DNA from: Neckera pumila
Lineage: Eukaryota > Streptophyta > Bryopsida > Hypnales > Neckeraceae
Direction of reading: 5' to 3'
DNA: 64,000 nucleotides
Assembly: GCA_963969595.1 (NCBI GenBank)
Contig: OZ018409.1
Coordinates: 22,600,975 to 22,664,974, forward strand
Shown: piece after piece, positions 23,576-35,590 of the stretch
Layout: each line of letters starts with the position of its first letter
Position numbering within the stretch: the stretch's first letter is position 1
The notes under the pieces: generated by a model
Databases searched by the model: none
What the model saw: only the letters and a program-made list of their open reading frames with translations
Told to the model about the DNA's origin: nothing
Program-made: the position numbers and the translations under genes

Positions 23576-26034
23576 TTAACCCCTAAATGCCCAAGGCACC
23601 ATGATATTTGGGTGTTGTTCAAACTTTGAAGTTAAATAATATCATACCAAAATAGTTTTTGGCACTTTTTTAGTTAAATATTCTTTAAAGTCTAATTTTA
23701 ACCCCTAAACTACCAAAGTCCCCTCGGGGGGACACTTGAGATTTTGGGCAGGCTTGTGCGACTTGAAATTTTGACCTAATTTTTTTTTTTTTTTTTGAAG
23801 ATAGGAAATCACATTAAGTTTCTAAAATTATAATTTTTTTCAATTGGTGCCCGGGAGCAAAAATTATGCCACCCAAAGTCAAAAAAGCAGTTTGTCGGGC
23901 AAAAAAAAAACTTTAAAAAATTGAATTTTAAAAAAACATTCTCTCTCAAAGATCATGTTTTTTTCGACATTTGAAGCTTTGATTCATTCTATTTGGACTC
24001 AGAATGAGAAAGTCATGGACAGTCTTGTTTTTTGGGAAATCTAAGCATCTTAAAAAACAACAACTCACAGAATTCATTTTTGAATGCAGTTTTCAAAAAT
24101 TTTCAATTTTTTTTTTGATAAGGTTAAGTCTGTTTGCAAGAGCAATGCCACCATCAAGATTATGGCTTTTTAATTCCACCTAAGAGCTATTAACGATTTA
24201 GTGTTATGTTCAATTTTGGACCTACTTCTACTTAACAGTTTTTTTATATGTGAAAATCAAGTTTTGACATTCTAAAAAAAATTTCCACAACTCTCAACTC
24301 AAATGTTCAACACAAAGAATTTTCACTTTATTGAGTGTAGTGCAAAATAAATCCACAAATGGCCGTCAAAGTCATCTGAAATTGTAGGCTAGAGTTCCAA
24401 AAAACTTCTTTTTCCAACTTCAAATGCTAATATCTTCCAATCCTTACAAACTTCATAAAATTTTTACCACATGATCTAAGACAAGTGATGTACAAGATTC
24501 TATTGTTAGAATTTTTTTTTAAATTTGGTTTAGGGAGTGACCGTAGCAGAAATGACAGTTTTCAGTGGTTTTGGAGCCAAAAACTACCCTTGGTATTTTA
24601 GGGGTTAAGCATTAATAATCCAAAATTGAAATAAATAGTTTGTGGTCTCTTTATTGAAGATTTTGTGCAAGAGTTTCCATTGAAAATCTTGATTTCTTAG
24701 TGTTAAAGGCTCATAGTGATTGACATCTAATACACTAGATTTTAAGAGAAAAATCACATTGAAAATTCATTTAAAAAACTTGGAGCATAGATTTTGAGAA
24801 GTTGTAAATTGATTACGATTATGCATGTTATGTCCTTTAGCCTCATTTTTTCCATGACCTAAACTTTAGATTTGATATGTTAATTCTTAAAGGCTGAAGG
24901 ATATTTTAGAAGAAGAAAAGTCTCAAACTGCCATTTTTTGATGCTTTGTCCAAATCAAAAATTAATTTTTTTTGTGAATTGCAACCGTATCTAAGTGTGA
25001 TAACAAATAAGGCAACATGTGTAAAAATTTCATGCCATTTTGACCGCACAAGTTGAAAGATTAGAACATTTGAAGTGAGAATTTTTTATTTTAATCATTC
25101 TTGCAAAACATGTTAGCACACTTCGGGCCCTTTTGGAGTAAAATTTTGACCATAAATGATGATTTTGACCATTCATAAGTACATGGTGTTAGATTCACTT
25201 ATGAAAAATTTTAGAAGCAAATATGGAGTCTAGCTTACTTTTCATCACTTTGCAATGCAAAGACACTATTGGCAATACATCAATCATTTTTTATGATTTC
25301 TTGTGTAAAGAAGAAATTTTTTATTTGAAATCCAATTGAAATTGTAAAAGTTAGAGACAAACATTTGTAATATTTTGGAAAAATTCAAAAACTTTGACTT
25401 CATAGATTGTAAGATAATAGGACTTCAAGTTAGAAGAAAATATTTTTTTTGAAATCGCCCCAACATAGCTAACAAAGTTTGACTCCTCTTGAAATGTGAT
25501 TTGAGGACTAAATTTTTTTTCAACAATTGTATGTCATATTTTATTAGTTATATGTATGCCAAATTTCAAAAGTTGAAGAGAATATTTGCAAAAGATTTTC
25601 AAATTGTCTAGGTTGTCCAAAAAGTTCAAGGCTACATAAATTTAGATTCGGGCATCCAGTTTGGAGAAAATAGATTCTCTCTACGGGAATACATGTTCAC
25701 AACTTTTGTCAAAATTTTATAAACATCTGACCAGTATTGACTTTGTAAGAACCTACCTAGATTTTTAGCAATTGTTCTCTAGGGATAAAATGTGGATTGA
25801 ACAACTTCAAATCACTTTCACAATTTGAACACCCTCTTGATCAAACATTATAATCTTTAATGCATAAGTGAAATTGTTGTGTTTTCTTTTCTAGTGTAAT
25901 CCATCACATCTATTTTGAATTCATACTGTTACAATTTTAATAACATTGATAAAACTATCAAAATTTGGGCTTTTTGTTTAATTTAAAGCAAACTCCAAGA
26001 AGCTTAAAAAAAGCCTTAGGCATTTAGGGGTTAA
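23576..26034 (-). mobile_element. TTAA-1B element (longer subtype) with a nested TTAA-1 element
   Basis: Left TTAACCCCTAAATGCCCAAGG and right GCCTTAGGCATTTAGGGGTTAA. The end regions match the TTAA-1B copy at 45193-45840. Without the nested element at 23698-24608 it is about 1.55 kb. The long interior has no open transposase frame. Confidence 0.7.
23698..24608 (-). mobile_element. TTAA-1 element nested in TTAA-1B
   Basis: Starts TTAACCCCTAAACTACC followed by GTCCCCTCGGGGGGACAC. Ends CCCTTGGTATTTTAGGGGTTAA. 911 bp. The surrounding TTAA-1B sequence resumes after the second TTAA. Confidence 0.8.
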
Positions 26035-27299
26035 CAATACTTGAATGGCACAATCAATATTGTGGTGATATTGTTTTAGTCTACTTTGAATTCATACAAT
26101 TCTACCACTAAATCAACGTTGTTTCAGTGGTCATTTTTGCCTACTAACATTGTTACTTCATTGAATACTGATTATAGTGTTGTTTAAACATTTATTTTGT
26201 TACATAGAAGTACAAATCCAAAAAACACTAAAACTATCTATAATGAATTTCTTGGGGCTTTTGTGATGCAATAAATTGAAATAAAAAACTTTAAGCTGTA
26301 TCAAATTGTGTAAGTTGTCTTTAATGTCCATTTCATTAAGTTGCCTTATCTAAAACTTTGGCATCTTTGGCTTGAAATGTATTTATGTTCCTATGCTAGC
26401 TTTTAAAGCATTGTGTAGATGTGGATCACAAATTTTGGAACAGAGGTAGCGCCACCCTAACCTTTGAAGGGCTTGAAAGCCCTTTGCAGCCGTATAGTAT
26501 ATTATGAATTTGGTGGTATTTGATCAGAAAAACATTGAACAAACACTTTTCATAACAAAGTATATTAATGATCATGATAGTACGTAAATAAAAATGCATA
26601 ACAATTCATATATTAAACCACAATTGAAGAGTTATAAGGCTAAATACAAGTTATATAGAAGGATCCCAAGGGCCTCTCAAGGAAACAAATTAATGATCTT
26701 TGTCAACATTCAATTATAACCCGATTCCATTGTTTGACAAAGTTATAATCCCTATTCTAGCCAAAGAAACTCCATGAAGTTCCTTCAACTAATGATATGT
26801 ACAAAGTATATAGGGAGATTCTGACAAATAGCAAAGAACATGTAATCCCCAAATGTTCTACACTGAATAGTGCAATTAGATTGCCCCAGACTATATGTTG
26901 ACCATGCTTGAATTTCACATGGTTTACAACTTGAAGGTTGTTAATTTATTTTTTGGCAGCTTTGTAGTGGTTGCAAGGCCTTTTAAATATATATTGTTTC
27001 CAATAATTAGTGATGAAAATCTTTTTTACAGCAGTAAAAGTGTAAGATATGAGAAATTAGTGTGGGGCAACCTAATTGCACTATTTGGTGTAGGTCTCTT
27101 CAGTGGGCCTTCTTAAAGTGCATTATAAATTATACCAGAAGCCAATGTTTGATTAATTTCATCAATGTTTTTTGAATTGTAAACATACAATTTGAATAAT
27201 CAAAACGTGTTATAGATCATATTGAAAAATAAACAAATACATGTATTATATGTGGACTGAAAGACAATAATGCTTGATCACAAAGGGTTTAAAGTTTTG
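26035..27299. other. Unassigned sequence
   Basis: No supported gene. A 73-codon frame at 26895-27116 begins in ordinary AT-rich sequence and shows no motif. A short inverted repeat, TTTGAAGGGCTTGAAAGCCC, lies near 26460. Confidence 0.4.
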
Positions 27300-27715
27300 A
27301 AAAGTAATTTGAAGTCCTTCAATCCTTTTTATACATGTCTAATCTAAAACAATAGTAAGGAAAAATATGAGGATTAAAGATATAACCTGCATAATAATAA
27401 TCAATTTACAATATCTCTAAGCCTATCAATTTTTTTAAATGAATTTCCATTGTGACTTCCCTCAAAAGTCTTCTACATTTGAGGCTCACCTCCAAGAGCT
27501 CTTAATATAAGAAATTCAAGATTTGCAAGAGACACGGTTGTTCAAATCTTTGAATAGAAGAATCATAAATATGTTTTTTCAAAATCAAATTTTTGATATT
27601 GAAGAATAGAATTGAAGAATATCCACCTACATCTTATACTATTAATAGTACTTTAATTAGGTTCTATTTAATTTCAAAGCTTTGTCAATACAAAAATGTG
27701 GTTCCTTAGGACGTC
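27300..27715 (+). mobile_element. TTAA-1B fragment
   Basis: Homologous to 45420-45830: shared blocks include AATGAATTT, TTTGAGGCTCA, AAGAGCTC, and CAAATTTTTGATATTGAAG against CGGATTTTTGATGCTAAAA. The terminal TTAA ends are not preserved. Confidence 0.5.
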
Positions 27716-28009
27716 CTCAATAGGATGAGCATACTTCCTTGCCAAATATAAAACTAACTTTTCATTGAACTTTGTAATTACAGCTTTTGAAATTTCTATC
27801 ACTGGAAGCGTATTCTAAATATTTTGGATAGGTAAAATAATATTCTAATTTAGACATTGGACAATGAAAATTAATCGCTTCAAAAGCTAGCTAAAAGATA
27901 AAAAGTATAGCAGTCTTGGCAAATTGGGCATGGTTATTAAAGCACATTTTCTTCCAAATTGAGCACACATTCCATACGAAATTTCAATTTCTAATTATAA
28001 ATGAAAGTT

Positions 28010-28320
28010 AGAAGGGTTTTAGAGGGGCAAATTGCCATTCTAGTGCAAAGAACAATAAATTGAGAAATGATCATTTTTGCATATCTAACTGTAGGATCTT
28101 ACAATAGACTAGTATGAAAATGGGCAGAAGAAATTTCAGGAATTTTGGCCACATAGATTGCAAAATAAGTGCTTTTAAAATAAAGAAACTGTAAATCTTT
28201 TTGGCATCGTGGCAAACTAGTATATGATAGTTTGAATCCTCTTAATCCCTCAATGACTAAAAGAATACAATCTCTCATCTTCAAGTTTCCAATGGTGAAT
28301 TCTCAATAGGATAAAACAAG
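28010..28320 (+). mobile_element. Degraded TTAA-1 left-half fragment
   Basis: Blocks TTGCCATTCTAGTGCAAAG, ATCTAACTGTAGGATCTTAC and TAGACTAGTATGA correspond to the family's left third. No intact terminus. Confidence 0.55.
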
Positions 28321-29156
28321 TATCAATATTTTGTAGAGTAAAATCTTGTATGTAGCTAGAGTGACAAGTTGACATACTTATTGCATTTATTGATTATCAA
28401 AATTTCAATGTGAGAAGGATTTAAAAATTTATTTAGAAAATATAGTCTTGTAGAAAAAGGGAACAAATATAATCTCTTTACAATGAAAGAAATAATGAGG
28501 ATGCAAAAAAATATTTTTTTGGACATTTCTAATCTTTGGTTTGCACAAGCAAATTAGGTCTAGAGGTAATTCATTAAAGTTGTATTTTTAGCAAATTTGA
28601 AAATACAAGGTTCAATTTGGTGTAATTAAGAACTCAAAAATCATTTCAACAATTCCAATTTTTTTGAAGATGTTCCAAAAAATATGCTAATAATACAAAA
28701 ATTTCAATTTCAAAAAGTGATGCAAATATATTTATTTATTTATTTATAGGATCCAATTTGGCTTTCTACTCTTTTTGATTGAAATATATACAAATTTGAG
28801 AGCGATATTTATTTTTTATTTTTTAAAATAAAAAAATAAAAAAAATTTGCCTTATATTCTAATAAAATTTTGGAAGGGTTGGTGTAAAAAACCATTATTC
28901 ATCTTTTCTATAATTTTTGTTCTCTAAAAGTTGTATTTTTTGCCTATAAGTTGATCATCTAAAATTGTTATAATCTAAAAATCCGTTTGTCAGTATTTAC
29001 TACAATTAATTCTATGAATACTAGACTAAGTAGTCTTTAATTTTTTATGGTTAAAATAATAAAATTCAATCACATCAATTTGCAAAAAAATATCAAAGTA
29101 GGACAATTAATTGAAAACCTCCATTGTCAAGAAGTGGTTAGGCCCTTGAGAGGTTA
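28321..29156. other. Unassigned AT-rich sequence
   Basis: Only low-complexity tracts are seen, including (TTTA)n near 28730-28748 and AAAATAAAAAAATAAAAAA near 28830. It ends GGCCCTTGAGAGGTTAA, a weak TTAA-type terminus at 29153-29156. Confidence 0.35.
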
Positions 29157-29811
29157 ATTTTAAAACTTTTCTCTATAGATTTTGAATTAAATATTTTTAT
29201 CATGAATAATATAACTAAGAGTCTAGTCCTCCTCCAAACATTGTATTTTTCATTCTTTAAAAAATTGTCAAGTAGAAGCAAATATGAGATAGAGAGAACA
29301 ACAAATTTATTAATAGCTTTTAAAATGGAATTTAACAAACTAATTCCAATGGTAAGATTGTTTTACAAATTAACCCTATGGAACTTTTTGTTTTAAGAAA
29401 ATGTGCAAATCAAGCTCAAAAATGATTCCTATACTTTGTTTTTTCAAGAACGTGCTCTAATTGCTTGTAAAACAAGATGCTCTAAAAGTTTTACATCACA
29501 AATACAAACTGAGATGATTAAAATCTTTCCATATAGACAAATGTAAAATCTATGAGAATTTTTTTTAAATTTTAATTTCAAGTTTTATGAATTTTTTTGT
29601 TGCCCATCAAGTTGAAATTTGGACTAACTGTGGTATAACTTTTTCTCCCAAGCATCAATTGAAAGAAAAATGATATTCCTAAAAGGATAGTACATTTTCT
29701 ATATTTTGAAAAAATTAAATTAAAATTGAAAAAAATTGAGCTCATAGGAATGTGCCCAAACCCATTTTGTTCTCCTTAGGGACAATAAAATTTATTTACT
29801 TTAGAGATTAA
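29157..29811 (+). mobile_element. TTAA-1 right-half fragment
   Basis: Contains GTCAAGTAGAAGCAAATATG, TTCCAATGGTAAGATTGTTT, ACGTGCTCTAATTGC, and the end block CCATTTTGTTCTCCTTAGGG. It ends in the mutated terminus CTTTAGAGATTAA. Confidence 0.6.
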
Positions 29812-30057
29812 GGTACAAATATCCATTGTGGTCCCTTTGGTCATTGCATATATCTAGGCTAATTAGTTTCATAATTTTTGGATTGAAATAGAACAACAAC
29901 TTTAAGAATTTTTCACATGTATTTTGATCAATATATTTATTTTTGGTAAAAAAAGATACATTATAGGTGGTCAAAGCAAAAGTATATAGCATTTAAAACA
30001 TTATTACATTAGAGTGAAAAGAAGGCACAATTAGGCCCCAATTGTAGAGGTTGCAAT

Positions 30058-30541
30058 TTAACCCCTAATCAGAATCCAAGGGGTGTATGTCTACTCTCAA
30101 ATGGGCCAAAATTGCCAAGAATTTGAGCAATTCATTTGCACATTTTTTCTTAAGATTGAATAGAATGTAATCATATGGTCTTGGAGTTTGCATTGAGAGT
30201 GAGCAACTTTAAAAATTTCAGATTAATTGACATCAAGATTTGAGAGATATTTAAGTTTGAAGTTTTATTGGATCAATGGAAATACCGAAATACAAGGCAG
30301 CACACTTTGAAGGAGCATATCTTTGTAAGAATATCTTGAAATGACAATTTTTTATATTAAGTGAAAGATAAGAAAGTTGAAAATGTATATGTAAAATTTC
30401 ACAACATTCCAAGCATTTTTCAATTCACAGTGGTCACTAAAATGAGAGTAGTATTTGTAAGAAAAAAAATGGGACACTTGTCTTCTCCTTGAACTCTTTG
30501 GATCTATCCTTTTCAAGGTGGATCTGACCTTTTAGAGGTAG
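30058..30541. mobile_element. Possible degraded TTAA element
   Basis: It begins TTAACCCCTAATCAGAATCC at a TTAA and may end GACCTTTTAGAGGTAGG near 30541. The interior is only loosely like TTAA-1B. Low confidence. Confidence 0.35.
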
Positions 30542-31218
30542 GCAAAATTTACATTGGTTGGCTAACTTTGTAGTCCATGCCTAAATTGAACACACAGTAA
30601 TGAGCTGTAAACTACACTATACCACTCAACTTTGAAAAATTCCACAATGTAGAGTTTGACTTGGAATTTGGTGAAACTAAGGTGGAGCCGCTTGTAACCA
30701 ATCATTTAAGCACTCTTGGACATGATCTGGAGTAGTATAAGACACAACAAATATTTTCTAGTATGCAAAGATAGAAATGACAAGGATTGCAAAAAATTGG
30801 TATTTTTATTGCTTGAATTGAAATTACTATGAATTTTAGGAGGCAAATCATGCTTCGGACCCATAGCAAATGTCTAGACACTTTCAATTCCGATCATTCA
30901 AGAATCACTTTCTCGTTCATTACTTCCTACATTCTTGCTCACTACTTTGGAACATGTTTCATGAACTTATTAGTCCCAACCTTGGAAAAGAGAAAAAAAA
31001 CATTTCAAACTCCAACTGGAAATCTGTTCCAACCTTGATTGGAACTAACTGCACCCTGAAGATTGGGTACAGATCCCTGGTCGAGAATAGATGGTCCTAC
31101 CTTACTACCATTGGATTCATAATGCAATCTATGTTCTACATTGAATAAGGGTATTGAGGGGACCAAAAATGTAAAAGTACTTATTGTAGAAAATTGTAGA
31201 TGTTTGAAACATGATATA
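30542..31218. other. Unassigned sequence
   Basis: Overlapping frames at 30829-31148 reach 92 codons, show no motif, and overlap frames on the other strand. No gene is supported. Confidence 0.35.
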
Positions 31219-32618
31219 CAGTGGGATACCAATCAAAATGGTGTTTTTGAATTTGTAGTGAAAGAAATTTTAGTGCTGCCAACTTGACAACCTCCCGAGA
31301 GCTGAAAAATTGGTGTCTTACCATGAAATTTTTGTCACAACATCATCTTTATGTTAATAACACGTTTACCAAATTTTAAGACCAAATGATTCACGAAAAA
31401 AAAGATATTCAAAATCTACAAACATGTGTAGCTGTGAAAATTGTTTCTCTGCTTCCAACTTTGATAGCCCCTCAAGGATTGAATTTTTTTTTTGGCCGTG
31501 AATTTTTTTTGAAGAGATCATTTCTATATTGATAACATGTGTACAAAATTTTAAGTTCAAAAGATTCACATACAAAACAATATTTGAAATCTACCAACAT
31601 GTATAGTTGTAAGAAAAATTTCACTAGTGCCACCTTTGACACTATCCCAAGGGATGAGAAAGAAACATTTTACCATGAAACTTTTTTTCTAGAGATCATC
31701 TCTATGTTAATAACATGTGCACCCAAGTTTCAAGGTCAAAAGATTTGTACAAAAAATAATATTCTAATTCTACCCAAATGTGTAGTTGTGAGAATTATTT
31801 TTTCAGCCTTTGGGATAGTGTCATTTTATGGGTAAACTTTCACCGATGGATGTAAAAAATCATTTTCACAACTACACTTGTTGGTAGAATTGGAATATCT
31901 TTTTTTTGTGTGAATCTCTTGAACTTGAAATTTGACTCACATGTTAACAATGTAGAAATGATTTCATGAAAAATATTTTCATAGTAAAATGTTTTTTTCT
32001 CAGCCCTTGGGATAGTGTCAAAGTTGGTAGTAGTGAAATTGTTCTCACAACTATACATGTTGGTAGATTTCAAATATCATTTTGTGTGTAAATCTTTTGA
32101 CCTTGAAATTTGGCACACATGTTACCAATATAGAGATGATCTTGCCAAAAAAAATTTATGATAAATAAGCAAATTTCAGCCCTTTGGAGGGTGTCAAAGT
32201 TGGCAATAGTGAAATTGTTTCTCACAACTACACATATTGGTAAGTTTCAAACATCTTTTTTTGTATGAATCTTTTGAACTTGAAATTTGGCATACATGTT
32301 ATCAATATAGAGATGATCACTTTAAAAAAAATTCATGGCAAAATAAAAAAATTTCAATCCTTAAGGGGCTGTCAAAGTTGGAAGCAGTGAAATTTTTTTT
32401 ATAGCTACACATGTTGGTAGATTTTGAATATTTTTTTTTTCATGAATTTTTTGGCCTTGAAATTTGGTACACTTGTTATTAATGTAAAGATGATGTTGTG
32501 ACAAAAATTTCATGGTAAGAGACCAATTTTTCAGCTCTCGGGAGGCTATCAAAGTTGGCAGCACTGAAATTTCTTGCACTCCAAATTCGAAAACGCCATT
32601 TTGATTGGTACCCCACTG
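31219..32618. mobile_element. 1.4-kb TA-flanked palindromic element built of tandem units
   Basis: Inverted ends CAGTGGGATACCAATC at the left and GATTGGTACCCCACTG at the right. The match extends about 37 bp with three or so mismatches, and TA flanks each side. The left half holds about three direct units of roughly 180 bp (TTCCAACTTTGATAGCCCC, CATCTCTATGTTAATAACATG, ACATGTGTAGTTGTGA blocks). The right half holds the same units inverted. The halves are highly similar, with little spacer near 31835. A second copy of the right terminus follows at 32642-32665. Small frames repeat in step with the units and look non-functional. Confidence 0.75.
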
Positions 32619-32667
32619 TACAGTCTCCAAACACTTCAATAACTATTTTGATTGGTACCCCACTGTA

Positions 32668-33067
32668 CAACAAAGGTAGATATTTATATGATGTGCAATG
32701 TCGACTAATTAGTATGGGTCCTCTTAAAACCCCTATTCATGTAGATATAATTTTATTTTTAAAAAAAAATCAAAATTTGAGAACGGGCAGCTCAAAAAAG
32801 AGGGCAGAGACCAGAAAATGGTTGCTTGGGTCAAAACGGGTTGAAACTTATCGAGAATAAAAGACTTACTAATTAACTGATGGCAGCTTGTAAGGATGCA
32901 CCTATGATTGCATGGTTACCCCAAATTGCAGAGTGTCTCAAAGCCCACAGTTGGGTTGAATATTTTGGGAATGTGTCCGAATTGAAGGTTGATTTATATT
33001 TGGGGCCGGATTGATTATATCCGACACAATATTTTGGAGATGTACACCGCATTATCATCCTTCGAAG
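32668..33067. other. Unassigned sequence
   Basis: No gene is supported. GC rises towards 33067. The 101-codon frame at 32555-32860 starts inside the palindromic element's end and has no motif. Confidence 0.35.
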
Positions 33068-33609
33068 TTGACCCTTCGAAGGTTGCACGCCGTCAGCCAC
33101 AGGGAGAACGGGGAGGCATTACCCTCCCCGATACTTATTTCCGCAGTGCAGCTTCCCCCCCCCCTTGACTTTCCGTTTAAAGAAAGTCAAGGGGGGTGAA
33201 GCTGCACTGTGGAAATAAACACCGGGGAGGGTAACGCCTCCCCGGTCTTCCTGTGAGCATATGTGAAGGCAAATCAAAGTGGCCAGCGCCGTGGAATTTA
33301 GCGCATACGTGAAGGCTTTGGCAAGGTCCTAGCATGGGGGCCCTAGGGATGCAGATCATGGACCCTTCACAAATTACGGGTACTAAGTTACGGAAATGCG
33401 TTTAGTGAGACTTAAAATAGGGAGAGACTTTGAGAGAGACTTGAGCAACAGCAGAGAATTTGCTCCATTTTTGTAAGACGTTCTCTGCCAAGAAAGTGCC
33501 GGAAGTCTGTCAAAGCCTTCACGTATGCGCTGAATTCCATGGCGCTGGCGCTGGCACACTTCGATTTGCCTTCACATATGCTGACGACGTGCAACCTTTG
33601 AAGGGTTAA
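33068..33609. mobile_element. Nested foldback element upstream of gene A
   Basis: Outer inverted repeats: GACCCTTCGAAGGTTGCACG at the left and CGTGCAACCTTTGAAGGGTT at the right (spelled CGACGTGCAACC at the boundary), ending in TTAA at 33606-33609. The left TTAA is mutated to TTGA. A second pair of arms (about 33257-33320 and 33508-33578) and an inner hairpin (33098-33255) give a structure that is mostly double-stranded if transcribed. No gene inside. Confidence 0.65.
33098..33255. repeat. Near-perfect hairpin, about 75-bp arms, 8-base loop
   Basis: The left arm from CACAGGGAGAACGGGGAGGC and the right arm ending GTCTTCCTGTG are complementary with only a few mismatches, around the loop CGTTTAAA. 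The left arm has a run of ten C. The repeated block CGGGGAGGGTAACGCCTCCC is itself partly palindromic. Confidence 0.85.
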
Positions 33610-33661
33610 CGTTGCGTTGGGAGTTTAGAAAATTCCTTGCAATTCCCCTACCAGCTCACGC

Positions 33662-33738
33662 ATCGAGGCACTTGTATATAAAGGACTGGATTCCGGCCCA
33701 GCTCAAGGATCGAGGCACTTGTATATAAAGGACTGGAC
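33662..33738 (+). promoter_or_regulatory. Duplicated TATA-box promoter of gene A
   Basis: GAGGCACTTGTATATAAAGG occurs twice, 47 bp apart, placing TATATAAA at 33675 and again at 33722. Genes C (TATATAATGG at 40041) and D (TATATAAGG at 59524) have one copy, so the duplication is specific to A. The transcription start would lie about 30 bp downstream, before the shared leader CTTTCxxAATTTCATTTCC. Confidence 0.75.
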
Positions 33739-33739
33739 T

Positions 33740-35590
33740 TGCCACACCAATTTGCATCCCCGTTGCTTTCTGAATTTCATTTCCAAGCAGACTACTTCCT
33801 TTGGATCGTTCTAGTTAATTTGACACGTACCTTAAGAAGCGCTGGAGGAGAAAGCCAGAGGAGAGAGATAAGAATTGAAGGTGATGTACCGATAGCACAG
33901 GCGATATCATGTAGAAATGTGATGAAATGCTTGTAACTTTGTGATTCAATTCACCTCTCAATTCAAGGAAGGAAGGTATCTCGATCATGCAATATATTGT
34001 TCTAATGCCGCTCTCTCATTTGCGTGTTCATGCATTGCTTGCAGGTGGTGTGTCGCCCAATTTTGTTCGTGTTCGGTAAGATGGGAGCAACCTCGTGGCA
34101 TGATGCCATCCTGCAAGCGCTCCTAATTGGCCTTGTAGTGCAAATCGTAGTGTCTATTCTGTGTGTCTTCTGGGCTATTCTCTGGGCTTCTTGGAGGGAG
34201 TGGATGGCACGCCCACCAACAGGTGACACACCACGATTGCCCTGTCAAATAGTTTAGTGCGCAGTCTTGTAGCATACCGTCTCAAATTTAGTGCAATTCT
34301 GGAATTTGATGAATTTTTGAAAACTCCTTCAATTGTAGAATGATTCTTGCTTCACAGGTGAGTCCATGGCTGAGTCAGATGTGGAGATGGGGACTGTGAA
34401 CGTTGCTGAAGGCGCCACCATTCTAGGTGGGAATTAACACAGTTCGATCTCCTCTGATTTCTGTGTCTGATGCTCCCTTCCATGCTTTGAGCGTTCATTC
34501 TTCGAAAGCTTTCCTGAGGCTGTGAACAAAGTTCTGAACTGATTAAATATTGATAAATGAACAAATGCTTGCGTTTTTTTTTTAGTTTCGTTTACAGTCA
34601 TGGCATTCTTCCACAAGATAAAAATTGGATTGCAATTGATTAGGACTGGAAGTGCACCCGTGGACAGATAATAACCATGGTTTGGCTGCGAACGCAGGCG
34701 TTGGAGATGATGGCAAGCTGGAGTTCACTGGGGACACTGCCGACACGAGAGCCAGCACTCCATAAATTCCTGAAGTGGATCTAGTAAGTATTAACCCATC
34801 ACCGACTATTACTAAAAAGCAATCTTTTTAGTATTCGATATGAAGGTTATGTCAGTGATGGAAGATTTGGTTTTAGTAATCGAGATTTGTTTTTGGTTGT
34901 TTTAATGGTATTTGGGCATGTTTGCAGCCCCAAGGCCTAGTGCAAGAACGTCACCGAAGATGTGAAAAGAAGAGCCACTGTGCCTGCTGTGGTGGGGCGA
35001 ATACGATGCCTAACACTTTCAAATTTGTAGCATAGATGTCCACATCAGCACGTCCAAAATGATGAAAATGTTGGATTCAATAACAACAACAAAATGTCAG
35101 TGAAGATGCGTTGAAATGGACCGAATTGGACACTGTTTTATACTAGACAGAGCGCCTACATAGTGTTTTCTATTTGCATTCTATTAACTCCTCCTTCAGT
35201 GCATTGAGTGCCTCGGAAGTTGGAATCCCTCTTTTTTCAAAGCAGCAGTTTAGGAGGGTCGTGTTGATGTAGTTTGTTGTTGCTGATTCTGCAACCAGTG
35301 GACCCCTGGATGGAGCTAGCTGCTTCAGTTCTCCAACATCGTTTGCTCCGTTGAGATTAATCTGGCCCTCACATGGAGCCTGTTTCCCCGTTTGTATAGA
35401 TCGATGATAATATGAATTAATATCAAGCTAGCTTTAATGTGTCGATTGCATCTTTCAAGTCGAGGAGTTTGAGAAGTCATCCATTTGTAACTGCTTCACA
35501 TAATACGAACGCTACTTCACATCATGATGTGAAAATTGGGTTACCATTCCAGAAAGGAAAAGGATCAGTAGGTTTGATGTGCTGTAAGGT
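33740..35590 (+). repeat. Gene-family block A, transcribed and 3' flanking portions
   Basis: About 1.9 kb shared with blocks C (40060-41940) and D (59550-61425), introns included. Downstream of the coding exons, the block GTGTTTTCTATTTGCATTC and the tail GATTGCATCTTTCAAG are shared with C. The block ends TTTGATGTGCTGTA, where an AGGTGGGTA element begins. Introns are nearly as similar as exons, so the duplications are recent. Confidence 0.75.
34081..34671 (+). CDS. Small one-pass membrane protein, copy A (three coding exons)
   Basis: I do not recognise this family. Coding exons: 34081-34222, 34358-34426 and 34598-34671, all with GT-AG introns, giving 94 residues. Exon 1 encodes MGATSWHD, then a hydrophobic segment (about residues 9-38, LLIGLVVQIVVSILCVFWAI), then a basic stretch with RPPTG. 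Exon 2 is acidic (ESMAESDVEMGTVNV). Exon 3 gives VMAFFHKIKIGLQLIRTG and ends in TAA. The leader upstream (about 33750-33975) is joined by an intron (33976-34044) to a short untranslated stretch before the ATG. That stretch differs in length between copies (36, 39 and 35 bases), so translation most likely starts at this ATG. Sequence similar to copy C's downstream reading frame (GLAANAGVGDDGKLE) follows the stop in another frame. It is either an intact short form or a decaying copy. Confidence 0.6.

Noticed and set aside
26440..26490. Inverted repeat TTTGAAGGGCTTGAAAGCCCTTTG as a possible hairpin terminator
   Set aside because: Short and isolated in a eukaryotic intergenic repeat region. No adjacent gene to terminate.
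31366..32673. Repeated frames of 64-98 codons with similar peptides
   Set aside because: They are translations of the 180-bp units of a palindromic element, differ in length and stops, and occur in both orientations. No sign of a maintained protein.
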